Shown in pieces: positions 55,683-63,277 of a DNA stretch of 64,000 bases. Numbering within the stretch: position 1 is the stretch's first letter; each line of letters opens with the position of its first letter. A program made the translations under genes and the position numbers. The notes under the pieces are model-generated. The model made no database searches, was not told the origin of the DNA, and worked only from the letters and a program-made list of their open reading frames with translations. Source of the DNA: Pedobacter montanisoli (GTDB lineage: Bacteria; Bacteroidota; Bacteroidia; Sphingobacteriales; Sphingobacteriaceae); NCBI RefSeq assembly GCF_022809115.1, contig NZ_JALGBH010000001.1, positions 930,001 to 994,000 on the forward strand. Reading direction: 5' to 3'.

Positions 55683-56182
55683 TGGCTAAAGCAACGAATA
55701 CAGAATTAATCGATCTGCTTGGAGAGAAATTTGGAGAGCAGCTTTTTGATGTGTCAGAGCCTTATGGCTTACTAACTTTCTCTACAACTAAAGACAGAAT
55801 AATAGATGTTTTAACCTTTCTAAAGGAAAACACAATTATAAACTTTAATTTTTTAACTGATATTACAGCAGTACATTACCCTGAGAAAGAGCTGATTGCT
55901 GTAGTTTATCATTTACATAGCATGGTAAATGGGATAAGATTAAGGTTAAAGGTTTTTATTCATGAAAATGATCCTCGTATTGCCAGTGCCACTGCTCTTT
56001 GGAATTCTGCAAACTGGATGGAGAGGGAAACCTATGACTTTTTCGGAGTAAAATTTGAAGGGCATCCTGATCTGAGGAGAATTTTAAATATGGATGATTT
56101 AGGTGTACATCCAATGTTAAAACAATATCCTTTAGAAGACCCTAACAGGGTAGATAAAAAGGATGAATTTTTTGGTAGATAA
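55682..56182 (+). CDS. nuoC: NADH-quinone oxidoreductase subunit C
   Basis: A 166-aa subunit of the peripheral arm. The 30-kDa subunit signature ERETYDFFGVKFEGHPDLRRILNMDD is complete and the tail PLEDPNRVDKKDEFFGR is family-typical. NuoC and NuoD are separate here, unlike the fused form of enterobacteria. It starts at the end of nuoB and ends 3 bases before nuoD. Confidence 0.96.
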   Translation: MAKATNTELIDLLGEKFGEQLFDVSEPYGLLTFSTTKDRIIDVLTFLKENTIINFNFLTDITAVHYPEKELIAVVYHLHSMVNGIRLRLKVFIHENDPRIASATALWNSANWMERETYDFFGVKFEGHPDLRRILNMDDLGVHPMLKQYPLEDPNRVDKKDEFFGR

Positions 56183-56185
56183 CAA

Positions 56186-57403
56186 ATGAAACATAATAAT
56201 CAACCGATTTTCACAGACAACGATCCTCAAAATGAGTTGGTAACCCTTAATTTGGGGCCTACACACCCTGCAACGCATGGTGTGTTTCAAAATGTAGTTC
56301 AGTTGGATGGAGAGCGCATTGTGAGTGGCGTTTCTACTATAGGATATATTCACCGGGCGTTTGAGAAAATTGCAGAACACAGACCCTTTTATCAGATAAC
56401 ACCGCTTACTGATCGTTTGAACTATTGCTCGTCACCTATTAATAATATGGGGTGGCATATGACAGTTGAAAAACTGTTAAATATCAAAACACCAAAAAGA
56501 GTAGATTATCTGAGGGTGATTATCATGGAGTTGTCGCGTATTGCAGATCATATCATTTGTAATACCATCATAGCCCAAGATACAGGAGCAACTACTCCTT
56601 TCTTATATTTCTTCCAGTTTAGGGAACATATCTACGAAATTTTTGAGGAAATATGTGGAGCACGCTTAACTACAAATATTGGACGTATCGGTGGATTAGA
56701 AAGAGATTTTAATGATGCTGCATTTGCTAAAATCAACAAATTTATAGCTGCTTTTCCTAAAGCATTGCGTGAGTTTGAAAGTCTTTTAAACCGCAATCGT
56801 ATTTTTATAGATCGTACAGCCGGCGTAGCAGAGGTTACACAGGAAACGGCTCTTAGTTACGGTTGGACAGGTCCTTTGTTAAGATCTACAGGTGTTGATT
56901 ACGATGTGCGTATAAGTGAACCTTATTCATCATATGAGGATTTCAATTTTGAGATCCCAGTAGGAACCAGCGGTGATATTTACGATAGATACCTGGTTAG
57001 AAATGAAGAGATGTGGCAGAGCCATAGTCTTATTCAGCAGGCTTTAGAAAAGATTAAATCAGAACCTAAAGGAATCTTTCATGCAGATGTGCCAGATTTT
57101 TACCTGCCAGGAAAAGAAGAGGTTTATAACAATATGGAGGCATTGATCTATCACTTTAAAATTGTGATGGGCGAAATTGATGCGCCAAAAGCAGAAGTTT
57201 ATCATGCTGTTGAAGGCGGAAATGGTGAATTGGGTTTTTACCTGATCAACGACGGAGGAAGAAGTCCTTATCGTTTGCATTTTAGAAGACCGAGCTTTAT
57301 TAATTATTCTATGTTTGCAAAAATGAGCGAAGGTATGTTGTTATCAGATGCCATTATAAACATGAGTAGTATGAACATTATTGCAGGAGAATTAGATGCT
57401 TAA
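56186..57403 (+). CDS. nuoD: NADH-quinone oxidoreductase subunit D
   Basis: A 405-aa subunit (49-kDa type) lining the quinone pocket. LNLGPTHPATHGVFQNVVQLDGERI and GYIHRAFEKIAEHRPFYQITPLTDRLNYCSS are the signatures; the His and Tyr that touch quinone lie in these. The end (SGMNIIAGELDA type, here SSMNIIAGELDA) is normal. It overlaps nuoE by 8 bases. Confidence 0.97.
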   Translation: MKHNNQPIFTDNDPQNELVTLNLGPTHPATHGVFQNVVQLDGERIVSGVSTIGYIHRAFEKIAEHRPFYQITPLTDRLNYCSSPINNMGWHMTVEKLLNIKTPKRVDYLRVIIMELSRIADHIICNTIIAQDTGATTPFLYFFQFREHIYEIFEEICGARLTTNIGRIGGLERDFNDAAFAKINKFIAAFPKALREFESLLNRNRIFIDRTAGVAEVTQETALSYGWTGPLLRSTGVDYDVRISEPYSSYEDFNFEIPVGTSGDIYDRYLVRNEEMWQSHSLIQQALEKIKSEPKGIFHADVPDFYLPGKEEVYNNMEALIYHFKIVMGEIDAPKAEVYHAVEGGNGELGFYLINDGGRSPYRLHFRRPSFINYSMFAKMSEGMLLSDAIINMSSMNIIAGELDA

Positions 57404-57920
57404 AGTAGAAGAAACACAACCTGTAGAATTTTCATCGGCTTTAATAGCAAAGCTTGATGAAGTTGTAAAACGTTATCCGGAAGGCAGGCAAAAATCTGCT
57501 TTGCTGCCTATTTTACATTTAGTGCAGGCAGAATATGGCTGGACAAGTGTGCCGGCAATGGATAAAGTAGCTGAATATCTTAATATACAACCCATTGAGG
57601 TTTATGAAGTAGCATCTTTTTACACGATGTACTTTTTAGAACCTAAAGGGAAATATGTTTTAGAGGTTTGCAGAACAGGGCCTTGCTGTTTGGTAGGAGC
57701 CGAAAAAATCATGCAGCATATAGAAAATAGACTAGGTGTAAAAGAAGGAGAGATTACTGCTGATGGTATGTTTAGCTGGAGAGGAGTAGAGTGCCTAGCT
57801 GCATGCGGATTTGGGCCGGTTCTACAAATCGGACCTGAATATACATTTTATGAAAATTTAACCGAGCAATCGGTTGATCAATTGATAGACGATTTAAAAA
57901 ATAAAGATTTGCGACAATAG
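57396..57920 (+). CDS. nuoE: NADH-quinone oxidoreductase subunit E
   Basis: A 174-aa subunit carrying the 2Fe-2S cluster N1a. The ligands are in EVCRTGPCCLVGAE and VECLAACGFGP; the first pair has an extra Cys next to it. The thioredoxin-like domain and the helical N-terminus (ILHLVQAEYGWTSVPAMDKVAEYL) are complete. It overlaps the end of nuoD; a 64-base gap with repeats follows before nuoF. Confidence 0.96.
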   Translation: MLKVEETQPVEFSSALIAKLDEVVKRYPEGRQKSALLPILHLVQAEYGWTSVPAMDKVAEYLNIQPIEVYEVASFYTMYFLEPKGKYVLEVCRTGPCCLVGAEKIMQHIENRLGVKEGEITADGMFSWRGVECLAACGFGPVLQIGPEYTFYENLTEQSVDQLIDDLKNKDLRQ

Positions 57921-57923
57921 ATT

Positions 57924-57978
57924 TGAGCATTGAGATTGGACCTTTAGTTTCACATCTCATATCTCACATCTCATATCT
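57924..57978. repeat. tandem 14-base repeat and hairpin between nuoE and nuoF
   Basis: CACATCTCATATCT occurs twice back to back (57951-57964 and 57965-57978). The preceding TGAGCATTGAGAT (57924-57936) can pair with ATCTCATATCTCA (57954-57966), with a three-base internal mismatch. The element fills nearly the whole gap. Confidence 0.65.
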
Positions 57979-57984
57979 AGAAAA

Positions 57985-59358
57985 ATGGGACGTAAACTAT
58001 TATTAGAACATATAAATGTGCCAGGCATTCACACGCTTGAAGTATATCGTCAAAAGGGTGGATATCGGTCGGTAGAGAAAGCGCTTAAAACCATGACTGC
58101 TGATGATGTGGTAGAAGAAGTGAAGAAATCTGGTTTGAGAGGTCGTGGTGGTGCGGGTTTTCCTACAGGGATGAAATGGAGCTTTTTGGCAAAGCCAGAA
58201 GGAGTGCCTCGTTATTTGGTGTGTAATGGTGACGAGTCTGAACCTGGTACTTTCAAGGATAGATACTTGATGACACACATTCCTCATGCTTTAATTGAAG
58301 GTATGATTGTATCGAGTTATGCCTTGGGTGCAAATACTTCTTATATCTATGTAAGAGGTGAAATGATGCCTCAGATCAGGATATTAGAAAAAGCCATTGA
58401 AGAGGCTAAAGCCGCAGGATTATTAGGTAAAAATATTTTAGGTACTGGTTATGATCTTGAGCTGTATGTTCAGCCGGGTGGTGGTGCATACATTTGCGGA
58501 GAGGAAACAGCACTTTTAGAATCGCTGGAAGGAAAAAGAGGAAATCCTCGTATTAAACCTCCATTTCCGGCTATAGCAGGTTTATATGGTTGCCCAACTG
58601 TGGTTAACAATGTAGAGTCTATTGCCGCTGTAGTTCCAATTGTAAATGATGGTGGTGATGAATATGCCAAAATAGGTATAGGAAGAAGTACAGGAACAAA
58701 ATTGATATCTGCTTCGGGTAATTTAGTTAAGCCTGGGGTTTATGAAATAGAATTAGGTTTACCGGTAGAAGAATTTATCTATTCAGATGAATATTGTGGT
58801 GGTATAGCAAACGGTAAGCGATTAAAAGCTACTGTAGCCGGAGGCTCTTCAGTTCCTATCTTGCCTGCTAATTTAACTCTTAAATTGGCTAATGGCGAAC
58901 CTCGATTAATGAGTTACGAATCTTTATCAGAAGGCGGATTTGCAACCGGAACCATGTTAGGCTCAGGTGGATTTATTGCTTTTGATGAAGATCAGTGTAT
59001 TGTAAGAAATACTTGGAATTTCTCTCGTTTTTATCACCATGAAAGTTGTGGTCAATGTTCACCATGTAGGGAAGGAACAGGATGGCTGGAGAAAATTCTT
59101 CATAAGATTGAGTATGGACATGGCACCCTGGATGACATTGATTTATTGTGGGATGTTCAACGAAAAATAGAAGGAAACACGATTTGTCCATTGGGTGATG
59201 CTGCTGCATGGCCTGTTGCTGCTGCTATTCGTCATTTCAGAGATGAATTTGAATGGCATATAAAAGAGCCGGTAAAAAGCCAGACCAGCAATTATGGATT
59301 AGCTGATTATGCAAATCCGATTGAAAAGACTCCGGAGGAAGTTAAAAGTCAAAATTAA
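57985..59358 (+). CDS. nuoF: NADH-quinone oxidoreductase subunit F
   Basis: A 457-aa subunit that oxidises NADH by FMN and cluster N3. [18 protein letters not shown] is the FMN/NADH motif; [23 protein letters not shown] follows; the 4Fe-4S ligands are in [13 protein letters not shown] and the later CPLGDAA. The last residues KSQN come from a sequence that also forms the left arm of an inverted repeat around the next gene, so the C-terminus may have been changed by an insertion. Confidence 0.97.
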   Translation: MGRKLLLEHINVPGIHTLEVYRQKGGYRSVEKALKTMTADDVVEEVKKSGLRGRGGAGFPTGMKWSFLAKPEGVPRYLVCNGDESEPGTFKDRYLMTHIPHALIEGMIVSSYALGANTSYIYVRGEMMPQIRILEKAIEEAKAAGLLGKNILGTGYDLELYVQPGGGAYICGEETALLESLEGKRGNPRIKPPFPAIAGLYGCPTVVNNVESIAAVVPIVNDGGDEYAKIGIGRSTGTKLISASGNLVKPGVYEIELGLPVEEFIYSDEYCGGIANGKRLKATVAGGSSVPILPANLTLKLANGEPRLMSYESLSEGGFATGTMLGSGGFIAFDEDQCIVRNTWNFSRFYHHESCGQCSPCREGTGWLEKILHKIEYGHGTLDDIDLLWDVQRKIEGNTICPLGDAAAWPVAAAIRHFRDEFEWHIKEPVKSQTSNYGLADYANPIEKTPEEVKSQN

Positions 59359-59782
59359 AAAGTCAAAAAATGTCTGAAGAAAAGGCATACGATATAAAGA
59401 TAAGAGCTTATCATTTTTCAAAAGCTATTATTAATCTGATATCTAAAGCAAAATTCGACAGATTGTACTTTTCAATTATAGACCAATTATTAAGAAGTTC
59501 AACTTCCATAGGTGCAAATGTAGTAGAAGCAAAAGCGGGAAGTTCAAGAAAAGATTTTAGAAATTTCTATACAATAGCACTAAAATCTGCAAATGAAACT
59601 AAATATTGGCTCTGTTTAGTGAGAGATACAGAGGTAATAGAAGTGGATAGGATGGTAGTAAAAGAATTATTAAAAGAGGTAGATGAAATATCGAAAATAA
59701 TCGCCTCAATAATAATTAACATAAATAAAGAATAGGTTAAAAACTTAGATGTTTTTAATTTTAAATTTTCACTTTTGACTTA
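59346..59782. mobile_element. candidate IVS-type cassette in the nuo operon
   Basis: AAGTCAAAATTAAAA (from about 59346) and TTTTCACTTTTGACTT (about 59766-59781) are imperfect inverted repeats: 9 bases match perfectly, then two mismatches, then A-tract against T-tract. They enclose exactly one gene, a 23S-IVS-type four-helix-bundle protein. The layout resembles the intervening sequences of 23S rRNA, where such a gene is flanked by pairing arms. Confidence 0.45.
59370..59735 (+). CDS. four-helix-bundle protein of the 23S rRNA intervening-sequence (S23) family
   Basis: A 121-aa all-helical protein. FDRLYFSIIDQLLRSSTSIGANVVEAKAGSSRKDFRNFYTIALKSANETKYWLCLVRDT is the family signature. Founding members are encoded within 23S rRNA insertions; free copies are scattered in Bacteroidota chromosomes and their function is unknown. 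Here it sits between nuoF and nuoG on the same strand, 11 bases after nuoF. It is AT-richer than its neighbours and flanked by inverted repeats, pointing to an insertion that left the operon readable. Confidence 0.9.
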   Translation: MSEEKAYDIKIRAYHFSKAIINLISKAKFDRLYFSIIDQLLRSSTSIGANVVEAKAGSSRKDFRNFYTIALKSANETKYWLCLVRDTEVIEVDRMVVKELLKEVDEISKIIASIIININKE

Positions 59783-59786
59783 AAGA

Positions 59787-60797
59787 ATGAGTGATTTAGT
59801 TAAAGTAACCATAGATGGAATAACGGTAGAAGTAGAACCGGGTACAACTATTCTAAATGCTGCAAGGCAAATAGGAGGAGATATTGTGCCGCCTGCAATG
59901 TGCTATTATTCAAAACTTAAAGGTAGTGGTGGAAAATGCCGTACCTGTATTGTAAAAGTAAGTAAAGGTTCTGAAAAAGATCCTAGGCCAATGCCTAAGC
60001 TGGTAGCTTCTTGTCGCACTACGGTTATGGACGGTATGGAAGTTCAAAATATAACTTCGCCAGAAGTACTTGAAGCCCGTGCGGGAGTTGTAGAGATTTT
60101 ATTAATCAATCACCCTCTAGATTGCCCTGTTTGTGATCAGGCTGGAGAATGCGATTTACAGAATTTAAGTTACGAGCATGGTTTGCAGAAAACCAGATAT
60201 GAGTTTGAACGCAGAACTTTTGACAGGATAGATATAGGAGATAAGATACAGTTACACATGAACCGTTGCATCTTATGCTACCGTTGTGTGTTTACTGCAG
60301 ATCAAATTACCGACAAACGCGTTCATGGAATTTTAAACCGTGGCGACCATTCTGAGATTTCTACTTATATCCAAAATGCGGTAGACAATGATTTCTCAGG
60401 AAACGTTATCGATGTATGCCCTGTAGGTGCTTTAACCGATAAAACTTTCCGTTTTAAAAATCGCGTTTGGTTTACCAAACCAGTTGATGCACATAGAAAC
60501 TGCAACCACGAAAAATGTAATGGGAAGGTAACCCTTTGGTATAAAGGCGAAGATGTTTTACGTGTTACAGCGAGAAAAGATCAATTTGGAGAAGTAGAAG
60601 AGTTTATCTGTAACGAGTGTCGCTTCGATAAAAAGAAAACTTCTGATTGGACATTGGAACATCCAACTCATATATCAGATACATCGGTAATTTCATCAAA
60701 TCATTACGAAACATTTAAACCGCTTCCGGTAATTAAAGAAAATCCTGAATTACAGGCGGCTAATAAAATTGAGTTAGAAAAAACAACCAAGTTTTAA
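59787..60797 (+). CDS. nuoG: NADH-quinone oxidoreductase subunit G, short form
   Basis: A 336-aa subunit, less than half the usual 680-900. It has the 2Fe-2S domain (CYYSKLKGSGGKCRTC and a later VASCRT), the HxxxCxxCxxxxxC ligands of N5 (HPLDCPVCDQAGEC), and CILCYRCV with VIDVCPVGAL for N4. A partial Mo-bisMGD 4Fe-4S domain follows (NCNHEKC, then ICNECRF), and the protein ends about 45 residues later. The large molybdopterin-like domain is absent. Short NuoG proteins seem usual in this group, so this is probably not a truncation. It overlaps nuoH by one base. Confidence 0.94.
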   Translation: MSDLVKVTIDGITVEVEPGTTILNAARQIGGDIVPPAMCYYSKLKGSGGKCRTCIVKVSKGSEKDPRPMPKLVASCRTTVMDGMEVQNITSPEVLEARAGVVEILLINHPLDCPVCDQAGECDLQNLSYEHGLQKTRYEFERRTFDRIDIGDKIQLHMNRCILCYRCVFTADQITDKRVHGILNRGDHSEISTYIQNAVDNDFSGNVIDVCPVGALTDKTFRFKNRVWFTKPVDAHRNCNHEKCNGKVTLWYKGEDVLRVTARKDQFGEVEEFICNECRFDKKKTSDWTLEHPTHISDTSVISSNHYETFKPLPVIKENPELQAANKIELEKTTKF

Positions 60798-61834
60798 TGG
60801 ATACTAATTTTGTTATAGAAAAATTTATACTGGTAACAGTAATTTTTGCAATCAGCTTAGTTATTGCCATGTACTCTACTTACGCCGAACGTAAAGTTGC
60901 TGCATTCTTGCAAGATCGTTTAGGGCCAGACAGAGCAGGGCCTTTTGGTATTTTACAGCCTTTGGCTGATGGTGTCAAAATGTTCATGAAAGAAGAGATT
61001 ATACCGAGCAGTTCAAATAAATGGTTGTTTTTAGTTGGTCCTGGGCTGGCTATGTTGTGTGCTTGTATAGGTACCGCAGTAATACCGTGGGGGCAAGATA
61101 TTACCATAAATGGAAAAGTAATGCCTTTGCAGGTTACAGATATCAATGTTGGCCTGTTGTATATTTTTGGTGTAGTTTCTTTGGGTGTTTATGGAATTAT
61201 GATTGGCGGGTGGGCGTCAAATAATAAATTCTCTTTATTAAGTGCTATTCGTGCTGCTTCACAAAACATTAGCTATGAAATAGCCATGGGGCTATCAATC
61301 ATTGCGCTTTTATTGGTAACCAATACATTAAGCTTAAAAAGTATAGTTGAACAACAGAGTAGCTGGCATTGGAATGTCATATATCAACCATTAGGTTTCT
61401 TGATCTTTATGGTATGTTCATTTGCAGAGACCAATCGTGCACCTTTTGACTTGCCTGAGTGTGAGGCAGAGTTAAACGGAGGTTATCATATGGAGTATTC
61501 ATCAATGAAGTTAGGTTTCTACCTTTTTGCAGAGTACATCAATATGTTTGTTTCTTCAACTGTAATGGCTACACTTTATTTTGGAGGATATAACTATCCG
61601 GGTATGGATTATATGGCTACCATTTTAGGGCCATTCTGGGCTCCTTTGTTTGGTTCATTCATATTTTTCATGAAAATATTTGCATTCATCTTCTTTTTTA
61701 TGTGGGTGCGTTGGACCATTCCGCGTTTCCGCTATGATCAGCTGATGAATTTAGGCTGGAAGGTTTTAATTCCTTTGGCTATTGCAAATATTGTTATTAC
61801 AGGTATTGTTATCGCATTAGTAAATAATTTTTAA
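60797..61834 (+). CDS. nuoH: NADH-quinone oxidoreductase subunit H
   Basis: A 345-aa membrane subunit with eight transmembrane helices that joins the quinone site to the membrane arm. STYAERKVAAFLQDRLGPDRAGPFGILQPLADGVKMFMKEEIIP and AETNRAPFDLPECEAELNGGYHMEYSSMKLGFYLFAEYINMF are the two family signatures. It overlaps nuoG and nuoI by one base each (TAATG), giving coupled translation. Confidence 0.97.
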   Translation: MDTNFVIEKFILVTVIFAISLVIAMYSTYAERKVAAFLQDRLGPDRAGPFGILQPLADGVKMFMKEEIIPSSSNKWLFLVGPGLAMLCACIGTAVIPWGQDITINGKVMPLQVTDINVGLLYIFGVVSLGVYGIMIGGWASNNKFSLLSAIRAASQNISYEIAMGLSIIALLLVTNTLSLKSIVEQQSSWHWNVIYQPLGFLIFMVCSFAETNRAPFDLPECEAELNGGYHMEYSSMKLGFYLFAEYINMFVSSTVMATLYFGGYNYPGMDYMATILGPFWAPLFGSFIFFMKIFAFIFFFMWVRWTIPRFRYDQLMNLGWKVLIPLAIANIVITGIVIALVNNF

Positions 61835-62334
61835 TGGAATCATTAAGTAATAAGAAAAAGGTATTAGAGCAAAAGTCGCTCAATTTGGCAGAGAGAATGT
61901 ATTTACCTGTCATTGCGAAAGGCTTGGCTACTACTATTAGTCACTTTTTCAAAAAAAGTGCAACCATTAAATATCCTGAGCAGGAAAGAGAATTTTCACT
62001 GAACTGGAGAGGTATGCATTCTTTAAAAAGAGACGAGGAGGGTAGAGAACGTTGTACGGCTTGTGGATTATGTGCGTTATCATGTCCTGCAGAAGCGATT
62101 ACAATGATTGCTGCTGAACGTAAGAACGACGAAAAACATTTATATAGAGAAGAAAAATATGCAGTGGTTTATGAAATAAACATGTTGCGTTGCATTTTCT
62201 GTGGTTTATGTGAGGAAGCATGTCCAAAAGAAGCAATCTATCTTGACGGACCTATTGTTCCGGCAGATTATTTACGTAAAAACTTTATTTACGGTAAAGA
62301 TAAACTGGTAGAAGCCCCTTTGGAGGTAAAATAA
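61834..62334 (+). CDS. nuoI: NADH-quinone oxidoreductase subunit I
   Basis: A 166-aa ferredoxin-like subunit with two 4Fe-4S motifs, CTACGLCALSCPAEAI and CIFCGLCEEACPKEAI (clusters N6a and N6b), which pass electrons towards NuoB. The N-terminal amphipathic part contacts NuoH. A REP-like repeat lies in the 99-base gap before nuoJ. Confidence 0.97.
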   Translation: MESLSNKKKVLEQKSLNLAERMYLPVIAKGLATTISHFFKKSATIKYPEQEREFSLNWRGMHSLKRDEEGRERCTACGLCALSCPAEAITMIAAERKNDEKHLYREEKYAVVYEINMLRCIFCGLCEEACPKEAIYLDGPIVPADYLRKNFIYGKDKLVEAPLEVK

Positions 62335-62345
62335 TTTTAAAAAGC

Positions 62346-62406
62346 CGTCATGCTGAATTTAGTTCAGCATCTGCGAGGAAGATTCTGAAACAAGTTCAGC
62401 ATGACG
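62346..62406. repeat. REP-like palindromic element between nuoI and nuoJ
   Basis: CGTCATGCTGAA (62346-62357) and TTCAGCATGACG (62395-62406) are perfect 12-base inverted repeats. The interior also folds (CAG-ATCT / AGAT-CTG) and TTCAGCA (62364-62370) offers an alternative pairing with the left arm. The wording matches short repeats commonly seen between genes in Sphingobacteria and Flavobacteria genomes, from memory. Confidence 0.75.
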
Positions 62407-62433
62407 AAGAGACTAACAACTAAATAAAAATTA

Positions 62434-62940
62434 ATGGGTACATCAGTATTCTATTTTGTAGCAACATTAAGTATATTCTTTGCTTTAATGGTGATTTTTG
62501 CTAAAAATCCCATTCATAGTGTATTATACTTAATCTTAACGTTCTTTACGTTTACTGTGCACTATGTTCTACTTAATGCACAATTTTTGGCCGTAGTTAA
62601 TTTTATTGTCTATATGGGAGCTATCATGGTACTCTTTTTATTTGTACTGATGCTACTCAATCTCAATAAAGAAAATGAACCGAATAAAACTGCTCTAATT
62701 AAAGTTATAGGCGTAGTTGCCGGGGGTTGTTTATTCATAACCCTTGCAGGATCATTAAAAGCGGTATCAATCAATAATCCTTTAACATTGAGTAACCCTA
62801 ATATTGGTTTGGTAGAGAATTTAGGCAAAGAGCTTTTTGGGCCTTTTATGCTGCCTTTTGAGCTTTCGTCTATCTTGTTATTAAGTGCAATGGTTGGGGC
62901 TGTATTGTTAACAAAAAAAGAAGAAAAAGATAATGGGTAA
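62434..62940 (+). CDS. nuoJ: NADH-quinone oxidoreductase subunit J
   Basis: A 168-aa membrane subunit with five transmembrane helices. NPIHSVLYLILTFFTFTVHYVLLNAQFLAVVNFIVYMGAIMVLFLFVLMLLNL is the NuoJ/ND6 core, including the pi-bulge helix region. It overlaps nuoK by 8 bases. Confidence 0.96.
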   Translation: MGTSVFYFVATLSIFFALMVIFAKNPIHSVLYLILTFFTFTVHYVLLNAQFLAVVNFIVYMGAIMVLFLFVLMLLNLNKENEPNKTALIKVIGVVAGGCLFITLAGSLKAVSINNPLTLSNPNIGLVENLGKELFGPFMLPFELSSILLLSAMVGAVLLTKKEEKDNG

Positions 62941-63262
62941 CATAGTTGAAACCATGCAAACAGTACCACTAAATCATTATATATGGTTTTGTGCAGCTAT
63001 TTTTACGATTGGCGTAATAGGCGTTCTGATACGTAGAAATGCCATCGTTATCTTCATGTCTGTAGAGTTAATGTTAAATGCGGTGAACTTGCTATTGGCA
63101 GCGTTTTCAGTGCATCATAATGATCCTTCAGGACAGGTTTTTGTATTCTTTATCATGGCTTTGGCTGCTGCAGAAGTTGCAATAGGCCTAAGTATAATTG
63201 TAATGGTGTACAGGAATACGCAATCAATAGATATTAACGTGTTAAACCGCCTTAAGTGGTAA
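62933..63262 (+). CDS. nuoK: NADH-quinone oxidoreductase subunit K
   Basis: A 109-aa membrane subunit with three helices; the conserved Glu in FMSVELMLNAVNLLLAAF takes part in proton transfer. The ATG at 62933 overlaps nuoJ; an ATG at 62954 would give a 102-aa form closer to the usual 100-101, so the true start is uncertain. Confidence 0.95.
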   Translation: MGNIVETMQTVPLNHYIWFCAAIFTIGVIGVLIRRNAIVIFMSVELMLNAVNLLLAAFSVHHNDPSGQVFVFFIMALAAAEVAIGLSIIVMVYRNTQSIDINVLNRLKW

Positions 63263-63277
63263 TTTTATTATAGTAAG

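Noticed and set aside
57951..57978. Start of a CRISPR array
   Set aside because: Two 14-base units abut with no spacer, and there are no cas genes.
59787..60797. NuoG as a frameshifted pseudogene
   Set aside because: The stop codon overlaps the nuoH start in the usual coupled way and no remnant of the missing domain is found downstream.
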